Assembly (NCBI GenBank): GCA_964443325.1
Contig: CAYUCL010000001.1
Coordinates: forward strand, 1 to 64,000
Direction: 5' to 3'
From: DAOUVR01 sp034430535
GTDB lineage: Bacteria > Chloroflexota > Dehalococcoidia > E44-bin15
DNA length: 64,000 nt
Position numbers and translations under genes: made by a program. The notes beneath the pieces are model-generated. The model ran no database searches. It was not told the DNA's origin and saw only the letters and a program-made list of their open reading frames with translations. This document shows positions 52,009 through 61,358 of the stretch, one piece after another (position 1 is the first letter of the stretch; each line of letters begins with the position of its first letter).

Positions 52009-52845
52009 ATGCGGGTTACCGTAAATGAAATCAGAGAGATGAAGCAGAAGGGCGAGAAAATCGCCATGATAACCGCCTATGATTACTCCACAGCAAAGCT
52101 CATCGACGAGGCGGGGATGCCCCTGATCCTGGTTGGCGATAGCCTGGGAATGGTTATGCTGGGGTATGAAACTACCATACCGGTGACTATGGATGAGATG
52201 ATCCATCACACCAAGGCGGTGGTCCGCGGTACGCAGCGCGCCATGGTGATCGGCGATATGCCGTTTATGACCTATCACGTCTCCACGGAGGATGCGCTGC
52301 GCAATGCAGCGCGCTTTATTCAGGAGGGAGGAGCCCAGGCGGTGAAGTTGGAGGGGGGTGTGAATGTTGCCGAGAAGGTGAAAAGGATGGTGGAGTGTGG
52401 CATCCCGGTACAGGGTCATATCGGGCTAACCCCTCAATCGGTACATCAGTTCGGCGGCTTTAAAGTGGTGGGGAAAACCCCGGAGGCTGCGGTGCAATTA
52501 CTCAAGGATGCCAGGGCACTGGATGAGGCGGGAGTCTTCTCAATCGTTCTGGAGACTGTGCCCGCCCCACTTTCGAAGCTAATCACTGAGAGGGTGAGCG
52601 TGCCTACCATTGGCATTGGCGCAGGTCCCGATTGTGATGGCCAGGTTCAGGTGGTGCATGATCTCCTCGGTCTTTTCACCGATTTTGTGCCCAAGCACGC
52701 CAAGCAGTATGCCGTGCTTTGCGACACCATCAGGGCTGCTGTATCTGACTACATCTCTGAGGTGAAGGAAGGAAGCTTCCCCACCGAAAAACAGAGCTAC
52801 AAAATGGATGAAAGCGTTATCGCCGAGCTTTCTCGCTCGTCCTAG
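52009..52845 (+). CDS. panB: 3-methyl-2-oxobutanoate hydroxymethyltransferase
   Basis: Makes ketopantoate. 278 residues. The TIM-barrel motifs TAYDYSTAKLIDEAG, VGDSLGMVMLGYE, GAQAVKLEGG, GHIGLTPQS and IGIGAGPDCDGQV are all present. AAGGAGG lies upstream of ATG 52009. Confidence 0.97.
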   Translation: MRVTVNEIREMKQKGEKIAMITAYDYSTAKLIDEAGMPLILVGDSLGMVMLGYETTIPVTMDEMIHHTKAVVRGTQRAMVIGDMPFMTYHVSTEDALRNAARFIQEGGAQAVKLEGGVNVAEKVKRMVECGIPVQGHIGLTPQSVHQFGGFKVVGKTPEAAVQLLKDARALDEAGVFSIVLETVPAPLSKLITERVSVPTIGIGAGPDCDGQVQVVHDLLGLFTDFVPKHAKQYAVLCDTIRAAVSDYISEVKEGSFPTEKQSYKMDESVIAELSRSS

Positions 52846-52853
52846 GAAACGGT

Positions 52854-53690
52854 GTGAGGGTAGTAACTGCAGTCGCAGAGATGAAGCGGTTGCGGAGCCA
52901 GCTTCCCGGCTCCATTGGCCTGGTTCCCACCATGGGCTACCTTCACCAAGGGCATCTTGAGCTGGTGCGCCAGGCCCGCCTGGAAAACCTCACCGTCGTC
53001 GCCAGCATCTTTGTCAATCCCACTCAATTCGGTCGTGGGGAGGATTTAGCAGCATATCCTCGTGACCCCGAGCGGGACCTCGCGCTTCTTGAAGATGAGA
53101 AGGTGGCTGTGGTGTTTATGCCCAGCGACCAGGAGATATATCCTGAAGGATTCAGCTCCTGGGTTGAGGTGGAGAAGGTAACTGAAAGGCTGGAGGGCGC
53201 ATATCGCCCCGGTCATTTCAGGGGGGTAGCTACCGTGGTGGCCAAGCTGTTCAACGTCGTTCAGCCCCACCGGGCTTATTTCGGGCAGAAGGATGCCCAG
53301 CAATTAGCGGTTATAAAGAAGATGGTCTCTGACCTGAATATGAACCTTGAAATCGTTGCCGTGCCTACGGTTCGCGAGAGCGATGGCCTGGCGATGAGCA
53401 GCCGCAATACCTATCTCAATCCAAAGGAGCGAAAGGCAGCCCTGGTGCTGTGGAGAGCGCTTTGCCATGCTAAGGAGCTATGGGATAAGGGCGAAAGAAA
53501 CGCTGAGCGCCTGCGACAGGAGATGACCGGATTGATTGAGAGCGAACCGCTGGCGAAGATTGACTACGTGAGCATAGCAGACACCGATTCGCTGGAGGAG
53601 CTTGAGGACATCGACCGCTCGGCGCTGGTGTCTATGGCGGTCATGATTGGGAAAACGCGGCTTATAGACAATATAACATTGGGTTTTTAA
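52854..53690 (+). CDS. panC: Pantoate--beta-alanine ligase
   Basis: Joins pantoate and beta-alanine with ATP. 278 residues. It has PTMGYLHQGHLELVRQA with the HxGH nucleotide motif, FVNPTQF, FGQKDAQQLAVI and MSSRNTYL. GTG 52854 starts 8 nt after panB. Confidence 0.97.
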   Translation: MRVVTAVAEMKRLRSQLPGSIGLVPTMGYLHQGHLELVRQARLENLTVVASIFVNPTQFGRGEDLAAYPRDPERDLALLEDEKVAVVFMPSDQEIYPEGFSSWVEVEKVTERLEGAYRPGHFRGVATVVAKLFNVVQPHRAYFGQKDAQQLAVIKKMVSDLNMNLEIVAVPTVRESDGLAMSSRNTYLNPKERKAALVLWRALCHAKELWDKGERNAERLRQEMTGLIESEPLAKIDYVSIADTDSLEELEDIDRSALVSMAVMIGKTRLIDNITLGF

Positions 53691-53723
53691 GAAGAGCCTA
53701 CCGCATAGCGGGGGCACCGATAC

Positions 53724-53758
53724 AGGGGCAAACGCATGTGTTGCGTTTGCCCCTCTTT
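53724..53758 (+). terminator. Terminator after panC
   Basis: A 13-bp stem AGGGGCAAACGCA / TGCGTTTGCCCCT with a 5-nt loop, followed by CTTT. It could serve panC and the convergent gene downstream. Confidence 0.75.
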
Positions 53759-53790
53759 GATGCATATAACGCCTCTCGACGGCTAACGCA

Positions 53791-54885
53791 TTATTTGGGT
53801 GCAATGAATCCTGGCAGAGAGGAAATGGTTTCTTCGGCCTCTTTCACTATCCTGGCCACCAGCTCTTTCACAGTAGGTAGGTCTTCGACCCTGCCGGCTA
53901 CCTCACCCCCATAAAAAAGCATTTTCTCATCATCGTCTCCCGCCAGGCTTTTCATGCCCTGCGCTTCTATTTTAAATATATCGGGGTCAAGGCTAGCATC
54001 TGGCTCACCCAAGTAAATCCTGGGGGTCTTCTTCAAGGTGATCTCGGTCAGTTCAATAGAGACCCTGTTCTTCAGGTACCTCAGCGGCCCAACGAATCCC
54101 CTGGACGCCAAGGTGTCCCTCTCTCCACTTTGCAATATTCGCTTCTTATATAGCGGCACAAAATCGCTCTCCTGAGTAGCTATAAATCTGGTGCCCATCT
54201 GAATGCCACAGGCCCCCAGTGCCAGGGCAGCCACCAGGGTGGCCCCATCACAGTATCCACCCGCTCCAACGACGGGGACACTTACCGCCCTGGCCACGGC
54301 TGGCAAAAGGATCATGCTATGAACCGGCTCCCAGGCGGTATGTCCACCGGCCTCCTGCCCTGAGGCAACTATCACATCCACTCCGGCCCGTTCGCACCGC
54401 TGGGCATGGCGCACCGAGGGAACGACATGAAACCACTTTACCCCTGAAGGCTTTATTATCTCTGTCCAGGGCAAAGGGTCGCCGGCTGAGGTGATTATCA
54501 CTCTCAATCTCTCCTTGACCTCCGGGTCTTCCTCTCTGGCATCGAGTGTCCCTCTAATAAGGTCCCTGGCCCCCTGCATCATCTCTGCCGACACCATACA
54601 GTTGATGCCGAAGATGCCCTTTGAATCCCGGGTTGCCTCCTTTACCCTGTGGATGAGTGGCTTAACCATATCGTATGGCGTCTTCGGGCCCTCTGCGGGT
54701 GTTTGTGGCTCTCCCAGCATGTCCAAGCCCATTGCCTCGACGATTACGCCACTGGTGCTGATGATCCCCAATGCACCGGCATTGGAAACCGCTATAGCCA
54801 GTTTCTCCGTCTTCCACGGTCCCATGCCCGCCTGGATTATGGGGTATTTTATTCCCACCAGCTCACACAGTTTCGTCGCTATCAT
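53791..54885 (-). CDS. Nitronate monooxygenase/2-nitropropane dioxygenase family protein (with AGGH)
   Basis: 364 residues, FMN-binding TIM barrel. YPIIQAGMGPW at the N-terminus, GINCMVSAE, the catalytic-type motif GQEAGGHTAWEP, VVGAGGYCDGATL and GIQMGTRFIAT for the phosphate site. Family members include nitronate monooxygenase and the enoyl reductase FabK; which applies is not clear. A FabK role is possible since fabD is nearby, but AGGH is shared by both. Confidence 0.85.
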   Translation of the reverse strand: MIATKLCELVGIKYPIIQAGMGPWKTEKLAIAVSNAGALGIISTSGVIVEAMGLDMLGEPQTPAEGPKTPYDMVKPLIHRVKEATRDSKGIFGINCMVSAEMMQGARDLIRGTLDAREEDPEVKERLRVIITSAGDPLPWTEIIKPSGVKWFHVVPSVRHAQRCERAGVDVIVASGQEAGGHTAWEPVHSMILLPAVARAVSVPVVGAGGYCDGATLVAALALGACGIQMGTRFIATQESDFVPLYKKRILQSGERDTLASRGFVGPLRYLKNRVSIELTEITLKKTPRIYLGEPDASLDPDIFKIEAQGMKSLAGDDDEKMLFYGGEVAGRVEDLPTVKELVARIVKEAEETISSLPGFIAPK

Positions 54886-55060
54886 CCTTTATCTCCCTTC
54901 ATGGCCACATCACGGCCCATAAGTCATAGTCCCGTCTTATGTCAACAAGGAGGTCCTTGGTCAGATGTATCCTATTTTGCTACCCTTTGGCAAGATTTGC
55001 CTCGCCCTAATCTACTATTTCGCCGTGAACCTGTCAAACGACTGTGCTGAGATTTATAGC

Positions 55061-55466
55061 AACGTAGCGCGAGGCTTTAGCCTCGCTATGACAAAACGAC
55101 CCTAAGGGAGTAGGGTGGGTGCAGCCCTTCAGCGGAAGGGCGAAACCCACCATTTACATATCGTGTGGCAAGGTGGGTTCCATTTCATTCCACCCACCCT
55201 ACTCCCTTGTTCCATGTCCCCTTCAATTCGTCGCCACAGAGTGGCGACGCTACCTCACGCCATAACCCAATTGTCATTCTTACCCTGCACAGAGTGAAGG
55301 GGAAGAATCTCATCCCCTCTCCCTTGAAGGGAGAGGTAAGGGAGAGAGTGAGAGTGGTGGCATAGCCCCCCATCCTTCTAAATCCTACGCCTCAATTTTT
55401 GTAATTGCCTGATTTATCAGGCCACGCTGCCCAATCCTTCAAAGAAGGATGGGCAACTACATTTTT
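55061..55466. repeat. Run of four dispersed repeats between 54.9 and 55.6 kb
   Basis: No gene is seen in 54886-55614. In order: a TAGCGCGAGGCTTTAGCCTCGCTATG element (55061-55108), a GGGTGGGTGCAGCCCTTCAGCGG element (55111-55156) with a second GGTGGGTTCC.../CCACCCACC arm (55170-55205), a CTCATCCCCTCTCCCTTGAAGGGAGAGG element (55307-55360), and a TTGCCTGATTTATCAGGCCACGCTGCCCAATCCTTC element with GAAGGATGGGCAACTAC (55405-55460). Confidence 0.65.
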
Positions 55467-55614
55467 AGAGGACAAGCCGCGCAATAACTGGAACATCTAA
55501 GTATTGACGTTCTTCTCCCATAAGGGCTATTGTAGTACTGCCAAACATTTTCGACTCGTTACAAGTCGAAAGCGAAATCCAGCCTTATTGGATAACGTTG
55601 AAAGGAGGTTTTCC

Positions 55615-56862
55615 ATGAGCCGCTTAGAGCAAAGAACCGTTTTCAGTCAAATGGGGGATGTGCAGGACCAGGAATGTACGCCAGATGTAGTCATGGTAGC
55701 AGGATTCGGAAACACCGGTGTTGTAATCACTGAAGAAGGAGTGGTGGTTGTAGATACCACGCCACTGACAAGTTCCAAGGTAATTGAGTCAATAAGGACA
55801 AGGACTCAGGCGCCCATCCACACCATTATCTACACTCATGGGCACGCTGACCATGCCTTTGCCGCTGGCCCCTTCATTGAGGATGCAAAGGAAAGAGGAC
55901 ATGCAAAACCCAGAATCATAGCGCATGAACTGGTGCCACAGCGGTTCGATCGGTATGAGAAGCTTAACAGGTACAACTGGTACATAAATTCAATTCAATC
56001 CGGACGAGGGTATAGTCGCCCCAAAGGAGACGAGCGGTTTATGCCCTCTGATGTCGTATATCCCGACATCACCTACTCAGATGCCATGCAATTCAAGCTG
56101 GGAGGTCTTACCTTCGAGCTTTATCACTACATGGGGGAGACCGATGACGGCACATGGGTCTGGATTCCTGAACGGAAGACGGCTATTGCCGGCGATGTGA
56201 TGATAGGGGTCTGCCCCAACATCGGCAATCCGTTCAAGGTTCAGCGCTATGAGTTGGAATGGGCTGAGGCCCTGGAGCGAATAGCCGGTAAAAATCCCGA
56301 TTTTCTAATACCAGGTCATGGACGACTCATCCGTGGAGAGCTAGTTCAAGAGGTGTGCATGAATCAAGCAAAGTGGCTGCGCCATATGCACGATGAAGTC
56401 ATAAAGCTGCTGAATGAAGGCTGCTGGATAGAGGAGATCCTGGAACGAGTTAACATACCGGAAGAGTTGGCCAGTATGCGGGGGCTCGCCCCAGTTTACG
56501 GCTGCCCCACTTTTGTCATCCACGGCATACACCGCAGGTATGCCGGTTGGTACAATGGGAATCCGAGCGAGCTATTTCCTTCCAAAAGCTCAGACATAGC
56601 GGCGGAGATTGCCGGACTTGTTGGCGCTGAACAGCTTATTGAGCGCACCAGGAAGCTGCAGCAGGAAGGCAAAATTCAGCTTGCCTTGCATCTGGTGGAT
56701 TTTGTAGTCAAGGGGACTGAAGACGCACCGAAGCGCAAGGAAGCTTTACTTCTGAAGGCTGAATTGCTGGACGCCAGGGCAGAAGCTGAAACGAACTCGA
56801 TCGCCCGCAACATCCTGCTGGTCGGCGCCGAAGCATCGGAGCAAGAAGCTAACTCGCTTTAG
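55615..56862 (+). CDS. MBL-fold alkylsulfatase-type hydrolase
   Basis: 415 residues. The metallo-beta-lactamase core has THGHADH (H75, H77, D79, H80). ETDDGTWVWIPERKTAIAGDVMIG and IPGHGRLIRG supply further metal ligands. An alkyl-sulfatase dimerisation-like segment has HRRYAGWYNGNPSELFP. SdsA1-type enzymes hydrolyse primary alkyl sulfates, but this protein lacks an obvious secretion signal and is shorter than SdsA1. ATG 55615 is fixed by AAAGGAGG upstream. Confidence 0.85.
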   Translation: MSRLEQRTVFSQMGDVQDQECTPDVVMVAGFGNTGVVITEEGVVVVDTTPLTSSKVIESIRTRTQAPIHTIIYTHGHADHAFAAGPFIEDAKERGHAKPRIIAHELVPQRFDRYEKLNRYNWYINSIQSGRGYSRPKGDERFMPSDVVYPDITYSDAMQFKLGGLTFELYHYMGETDDGTWVWIPERKTAIAGDVMIGVCPNIGNPFKVQRYELEWAEALERIAGKNPDFLIPGHGRLIRGELVQEVCMNQAKWLRHMHDEVIKLLNEGCWIEEILERVNIPEELASMRGLAPVYGCPTFVIHGIHRRYAGWYNGNPSELFPSKSSDIAAEIAGLVGAEQLIERTRKLQQEGKIQLALHLVDFVVKGTEDAPKRKEALLLKAELLDARAEAETNSIARNILLVGAEASEQEANSL

Positions 56863-56956
56863 CCAGGCTTGGTTATAGTAATGGCATGCCAGCAGTTGGG
56901 GCTGGCAGAAAAGGGCTGTGCCTTATGCCCCCCTCGTCTCTCGGAGAATTGCGAGC

Positions 56957-57766
56957 CTATTGGCCCTTTTTCCTTTTACTCTCGTCTATTTTTTCTTGCA
57001 TGAACTTGAAGCCTGGTGTAATATCTGCGGTCATGCTTTGAGAAAGCATAGTCCTGACCGGCTGCCCCATGTTCATGAGCCCGCCAGTTGCAAACAGATA
57101 CTCCATGACAGTGAACAGTAGAATTGCCGGTAAGCCAATTGCAAGCTCATGGTCATAGGTGCCGGCAAGCATTCGGTCTCCTGTACCGGGCATGACAATT
57201 TGTGGTTTCTGAGTTATGAACGGCAACAAGGCTCCCTTGGAACACGATTCCCGATACCCCCAAAAGGAGGAGATGGGGACATTCTCACCGTCATAGGCTA
57301 AGGCGTGAATGATATGGGTTATGTTTGCCGCGGTACCATACACCAGCACCGAATCCGGGACTACCACTGACTCGGGCAGTGGTGAACAGATGAAACCTTT
57401 GTGCCCTGTTGAGGCAACCCTGTCGTGACTGGAAACTTTCTCTTCCGCTTCCCGGTCTTTATGCCAGCCCTGTAAGACCTGACTTTGAATGAAGTCTTCA
57501 TAGGATACGTCTTCCCACCCCTGCGCCACAGTTGAGGGTGTGCAGAAATTGTCGTCGGATGTCATGGCGACCGACAAACCCGCCCGGCGGGCATAAGTGA
57601 AAGCCTGACATAAGCTCCATTTTTGTCCAAGGAGCGATGGCCTTTGTACCCCTTGGGGAATCTCCGAAACATCCTTTATATATTTTATCGCTATCGGGTA
57701 GGTGGAAAGATGCAGTTTGTGGTACAACTCCCGACCCGCCTCCTTATAATCCTCCAATGTCTTCAT
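56957..57766 (-). CDS. DUF169 family protein (copy 1)
   Basis: 269 residues from ATG 57766, preceded by AAAGGAGG. YPIAIKYI near residue 24, WSLCQAFTYARR with a conserved Cys, FICSPLP and TGDRMLAGTYDHELAIGLPA follow the DUF169 (COG2043) pattern. Function unknown; the conserved cysteines suggest metal or cofactor binding. A second member lies at 61359-62180. Confidence 0.8.
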   Translation of the reverse strand: MKTLEDYKEAGRELYHKLHLSTYPIAIKYIKDVSEIPQGVQRPSLLGQKWSLCQAFTYARRAGLSVAMTSDDNFCTPSTVAQGWEDVSYEDFIQSQVLQGWHKDREAEEKVSSHDRVASTGHKGFICSPLPESVVVPDSVLVYGTAANITHIIHALAYDGENVPISSFWGYRESCSKGALLPFITQKPQIVMPGTGDRMLAGTYDHELAIGLPAILLFTVMEYLFATGGLMNMGQPVRTMLSQSMTADITPGFKFMQEKIDESKRKKGQ

Positions 57767-57827
57767 AACGAACCTCCTTTCAATGCCTGTATTATGGTTA
57801 TGCCCCGAGGGAATACCGTAGGGCTTA

Positions 57828-58442
57828 TCAAAGTTTAACTCTATTCGGTGCCATGAACAACCTGGCGCCAAAGACCACCAGCCACACCGACAACGGAAGG
57901 CCTGCAAGGAGCTGGGAAATTGCCGTACTACCCCACGGCCAGGGGATGAGCTGAAGAACGACCATTAGCACACCGCATGCCAAAGTGAATAGACCAGACG
58001 CCAATTTGGACGAGGCCAACTGCGCCGCCCCGATAAGAAATAGAGCCACGGGGATAAGACAGAAGAAGGATACCGACGCATAGTCATGTGGAGCGCCGGT
58101 GGTCCGTGGGAATATGCCTATAGCACACAAAGCGCATGCGCCAAGGACAAGGATTATGGTCCCAAGTCGTACCAGCAGCCGCCTGGAAGGGATACTATGC
58201 CCAAAGCCGATGGCAAATACAATGTCGAGAACTCCATTTGTTATGAGGCTGGCGTTAAACAAAGCTCGAGCCGGTCCCTCGACCCCTAGAAGGCTCATAT
58301 AGTTCTGCGTCCAGGAGAAAGATGGGTGATAATAAATGGAAACCGCTATCAATATGAAGCCCAGAAATGGGGAAACCACGCCACAAAGACCGGCCATTCT
58401 CTGGTAGACGGCCCACCTCGAAGTCAGACTCCCTATTTTCAT
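57828..58442 (-). CDS. DUF998-like membrane protein
   Basis: 204 residues with six predicted helices. HPSFSWTQNYMSLLG near the N-terminus and IFPRTTGAPHDYAS match DUF998 proteins of unknown role. An in-frame start at 58457 adds five residues. Confidence 0.7.
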   Translation of the reverse strand: MKIGSLTSRWAVYQRMAGLCGVVSPFLGFILIAVSIYYHPSFSWTQNYMSLLGVEGPARALFNASLITNGVLDIVFAIGFGHSIPSRRLLVRLGTIILVLGACALCAIGIFPRTTGAPHDYASVSFFCLIPVALFLIGAAQLASSKLASGLFTLACGVLMVVLQLIPWPWGSTAISQLLAGLPLSVWLVVFGARLFMAPNRVKL

Positions 58443-58457
58443 CCTAGAGCATACCAA

Positions 58458-58775
58458 TGATTATATGCCATATATGCAACACTATACACATCATGAAGAT
58501 GCAAAACAATTCCAATATAAGGCGAGCTTTCCCTCTTCTACTGTAACCAGAGAAGGAACGATGTCAAGTGTCCATTCCGATGGGTAAATCCACAGGTCTA
58601 AGTCACATAAGATGGCCAAGTGGTCGTGGCTTTTGCATATAAATTACGTTTCCACAGTGATATGGTCGCTCTTGCGCTGGGTTGCCCCGCTATGTTTGAC
58701 AAAATGGGACAAATGCGAGAGGATGAAGGGTGCAACTGAGTGAATTAAGCGTATTACCGGCAAGGAGCAAGAGCA
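58458..58775. other. 318-bp intergenic space, no gene seen
   Basis: No open frame with a ribosome-binding site, no strong hairpin and no dispersed repeat is visible. An AAGGAG just before 58776 serves the next gene. Confidence 0.4.
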
Positions 58776-59060
58776 ATGAGCCAGAGCCAGATGGACGAAG
58801 AGAAGATGGCTGGCGAGAGGATTGCCGAAGAGGACAAGGTTCAGGAAAAGGTGGACGCCAGAGGGAACAGGTGGAGGAAAGTCTATTTCGGTGGTGGGTC
58901 ACACTTTAGAAACTGGTACAACCAGATCGTGGAGTTAAAGGGAGAGGGCAACGTAGAGGTAGAGGAGGTCGACTCACATGGCTTTCAGTGCTTTGAGGAA
59001 AGCGGTGAGATACTCTACCGAATCTGGGTAAAGGAGACTAGTAAAGAGGGAATAGAGTAA
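58776..59060 (+). CDS. Hypothetical small soluble protein
   Basis: 94 residues. A charged N-terminal helix (about 1-28) is followed by a probable small beta domain (WRKVYFGGGSHFRNWYNQIVEL, VEEVDSHGFQCFEESGE). AAGGAG precedes ATG 58776. I do not recognise it. It lies about 110 nt before the CooT-like gene, separated by a repeat. Confidence 0.55.
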   Translation: MSQSQMDEEKMAGERIAEEDKVQEKVDARGNRWRKVYFGGGSHFRNWYNQIVELKGEGNVEVEEVDSHGFQCFEESGEILYRIWVKETSKEGIE

Positions 59061-59080
59061 CTATCCCAAGAGTTTATATA

Positions 59081-59130
59081 TGTAGTTGCCTGATTCATCA
59101 GGCATGCCGCCCAATCCTTCAAAGATAGAA
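59081..59130. repeat. Dispersed GTAGTTGCCTGATTCATCAGGC repeat
   Basis: GTAGTTGCCTGATTCATCAGGCATGCCGCCCAATCCTTCAAAG, matching 55405-55460; partial copy at 3606-3640. Confidence 0.65.
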
Positions 59131-59172
59131 TCAAAATTGGACAGCCCAGAAATCAACAAAGTGAGGTAAAAA

Positions 59173-59373
59173 ATGTGCTTGAGTACAGTCTATCTTGAAA
59201 AAGGTGATCAAAAGGAAATGATAATGGAGGAAGTGGCTGAAGTCGAAGCTGAAGAAAATGGATTTCGGTTAATTAGCTTGATGGGAGATGAAAAATTCCT
59301 CACAGGCAAGGTAAAACGTATCGATTTCATAGCCGAGCATTCATTGGTAATTGAAAGCGAAGAGGGAAGTTGA
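59173..59373 (+). CDS. CooT-family nickel-binding protein
   Basis: 66 residues beginning MCLSTVYLE. The family's invariant Cys2 is the nickel ligand of CooT, which helps load CO dehydrogenase. RLISLMGDEKFLTGKVKRIDF fits the small beta fold. No CODH gene is in the window, so a general nickel or metal role is all that can be said. The next gene overlaps its stop. Confidence 0.8.
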   Translation: MCLSTVYLEKGDQKEMIMEEVAEVEAEENGFRLISLMGDEKFLTGKVKRIDFIAEHSLVIESEEGS

Positions 59374-59576
59374 CAATGGAACCCGGTGGGCTGGAACGGC
59401 GGCCGGAGATACTCTACGGAACACCGGGTACCGCCATCTATAGAGACAACAGGCTTATTCTCTGGATCCCTGACGATTTTGGGTCTATGACCAAGAACCT
59501 TCCGCCCAAAGAGCTTGAAGCGCTACTTAAGGAGCTTAGAAAATACTTTGAACCTGATAGTGCTGATGACGCTTGA
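59370..59576 (+). CDS. Hypothetical small protein coupled to the CooT-like gene
   Basis: 68 residues from TTG 59370, which overlaps the CooT-like TGA by 4 nt; ATG 59376 is an alternative. It contains LYGTPGTAIYRDNRLILWIPDDF and a C-terminal amphipathic helix (PPKELEALLKELRKYF). Family unknown. Confidence 0.55.
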   Translation: MTMEPGGLERRPEILYGTPGTAIYRDNRLILWIPDDFGSMTKNLPPKELEALLKELRKYFEPDSADDA

Positions 59577-59680
59577 GCGAGCTAGATACCAACTTTGTAG
59601 TAGAGTAAACTCTCATCAACAGCTTACCATCAACAAATCATGAAAAGTGATATGCTATGTAGCCTTCATAGTTACTCCAT

Positions 59681-59930
59681 CGAACCACCCTTCGACAGGC
59701 CTGTCCTGAGTTTATCGAAGGGCTCAGGATGAGCGGGGAAAAATCTGGGTAGGTTGGAGCATCCGCTCCAATCGTGCCCGGAGCAGATGCTCCGGGCTAC
59801 CCTGTTTATGATAGGCTGTTCAGCTATGCTTAGGAAAGGCTTTAAAATCCGTTCGTGGTGAGCCTGTCGAACCATGAACGGAAACATAGTTGCAAAGACC
59901 ATTCGCCCTTCGACAGGGTCAGGGCGAACG
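59681..59930. repeat. Repeat block: CTTCGACAGG-type copies flanking the ~100-bp element
   Basis: 59681-59738 and 59848-59930 are CTTCGACAGGCTCAGG-type copies. Between them, 59737-59830 is the AAAAATCTGGGTAGGTTGG...TATGATAGGC element found inverted at 11727-11825. The 59577-60047 interval has no gene. Confidence 0.75.
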
Positions 59931-60047
59931 GATCGGCCCCCGTTTTCTAAACAATGAATGGCCACATAGTTTGATAATAGATAACGGGGATTTGATGATA
60001 AAACTATTAAAGCCCAAGTCACGTAGCAAGGTTATCTGAAACCATAT

Positions 60048-61046
60048 CTACGCCAATAAGCTACCCAGGTTTCCCCCTTGGCCGAGTATCTGCTCAGCTT
60101 CTAGAATGATGTTATAGATGAGTTCCTTTACGCTCATTACACTGTCAATGACACCGACTGCCAGCGAGCCTCCAGTTACCCTTAGTGCCACCTCGGGATC
60201 GTCATTCCGAAAGTCGCTCTGCCAGTCTCTCGGAACGTCTGGAGACTCTTTGAGGAGCACCCTTTCCAGACTCATAAGCCACTCACCGGTTACTTTATCA
60301 CTCTTTCCCTTCATCACCTTTTCATACTCCTCGGCCTTGGGAGGCGCCAGAGCGCGGTCGCGGTACTTGGGGTCCCAGGATTTGGCATCCACCATCGCCT
60401 GCTTGTAGCGCTCGGAGATGGGGCACTCAATGGTGGCCATAAAGCGTGTCCCCATATAGATGCCTTCCGCCCCCATACCCAGGGCAGCCAGAAAACCGCG
60501 GGCATCGCCAATGCCGCCAGCGGCGATAACCGGCACCTTCATCATCCTGACAACGGTGGTAATGGCGATCAAGGTGGGAAGCTGGGAGATGCTCTTGAAG
60601 CCAGCTCCCTCCAGGCCTACCAGTACCACTGCATCAGCCCCCTGACGCTCGGCGGCAAGGGCATGGTGTACCGTTGCCACTTTATGCACCCACTTCAGGC
60701 CAGCTTCGTGTACCCTCCGCCCATGGTCGTCACCACGATAAGCGGCGGTAAAGATAACCGGCACCCTCTCCTCGATTGCCACCTCGCGCATCTCGTCGAT
60801 TTGAGGGCAAAGCCCCACCGATAGATTAACGCCAAAAGGCTTGTCCGTTATAGAACGTGCCTTCCTGATATCGTCCTTCAGTTTCTCTGGAGTGTGCAGG
60901 GCGCTAGCGGTGATAATGCCAAAGCCCCCCGCATCAGAAACGGGGGCAGCCAGGGCTGAGGTGCCAAAGCCAGCAAAGGCACCCTGGATTATGGGATACT
61001 GGCTGCCCAGGATATCGGTCACTCTGTTTTTCCAGTTCATCAACAT
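60048..61046 (-). CDS. Nitronate monooxygenase family protein lacking the usual His
   Basis: 332 residues. YPIIQGAFAGFG, FGVNLSVGL, VIAAGGIGDARGF and GIYMGTRFMAT are the FMN-binding features. At the position of the family's AGGH motif this protein reads GLEGAGFKS, so the catalytic-type His is Phe. It is either a subgroup with another reaction or a redox-inactive FMN protein. It is a paralogue of 53791-54885. Confidence 0.82.
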   Translation of the reverse strand: MLMNWKNRVTDILGSQYPIIQGAFAGFGTSALAAPVSDAGGFGIITASALHTPEKLKDDIRKARSITDKPFGVNLSVGLCPQIDEMREVAIEERVPVIFTAAYRGDDHGRRVHEAGLKWVHKVATVHHALAAERQGADAVVLVGLEGAGFKSISQLPTLIAITTVVRMMKVPVIAAGGIGDARGFLAALGMGAEGIYMGTRFMATIECPISERYKQAMVDAKSWDPKYRDRALAPPKAEEYEKVMKGKSDKVTGEWLMSLERVLLKESPDVPRDWQSDFRNDDPEVALRVTGGSLAVGVIDSVMSVKELIYNIILEAEQILGQGGNLGSLLA

Positions 61047-61110
61047 CCCTCCATCCTGATTATCGCAGCCAGTGGTTTCGCCGTCAACTCGCCATACTGA
61101 GGCTGTTTGG

Positions 61111-61171
61111 CAACGTAGCGCGAGGCTTTAGCCTCGCTATGAGAAGGCGACCCTAAAGGGTCGCGCTACAT
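61111..61171. repeat. Dispersed TAGCGCGAGGCTTTAGCCTCGC repeat
   Basis: GTAGCGCGAGGCTTTAGCCTCGCTATGAGAAGGCGACCCTAAAGGGTCGCGCTACAT; matches 49356-49410 and 55061-55108. Confidence 0.75.
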
Positions 61172-61358
61172 CAGATATTGGAAGCAAAATTACTCACTGA
61201 TCTCTGTGCTTGTCTGGTCATTTTGGCAGGCTCAGGTTAAAATGGCCATGATTCCAAGATTGGCCAGACTTTTCGCGAGGCAAGGGCAACTTATCGAAAA
61301 TTGCAGGGACATCCGGCCTGCGTCGCCCAGGCAGAAAGACATCGGCAAGGAGAAACGT

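Noticed and set aside
55504..55614. Longer N-terminus for the MBL protein
   Set aside because: The AAAGGAGG and ATG at 55615 are a much better start, and the extension has no family similarity.
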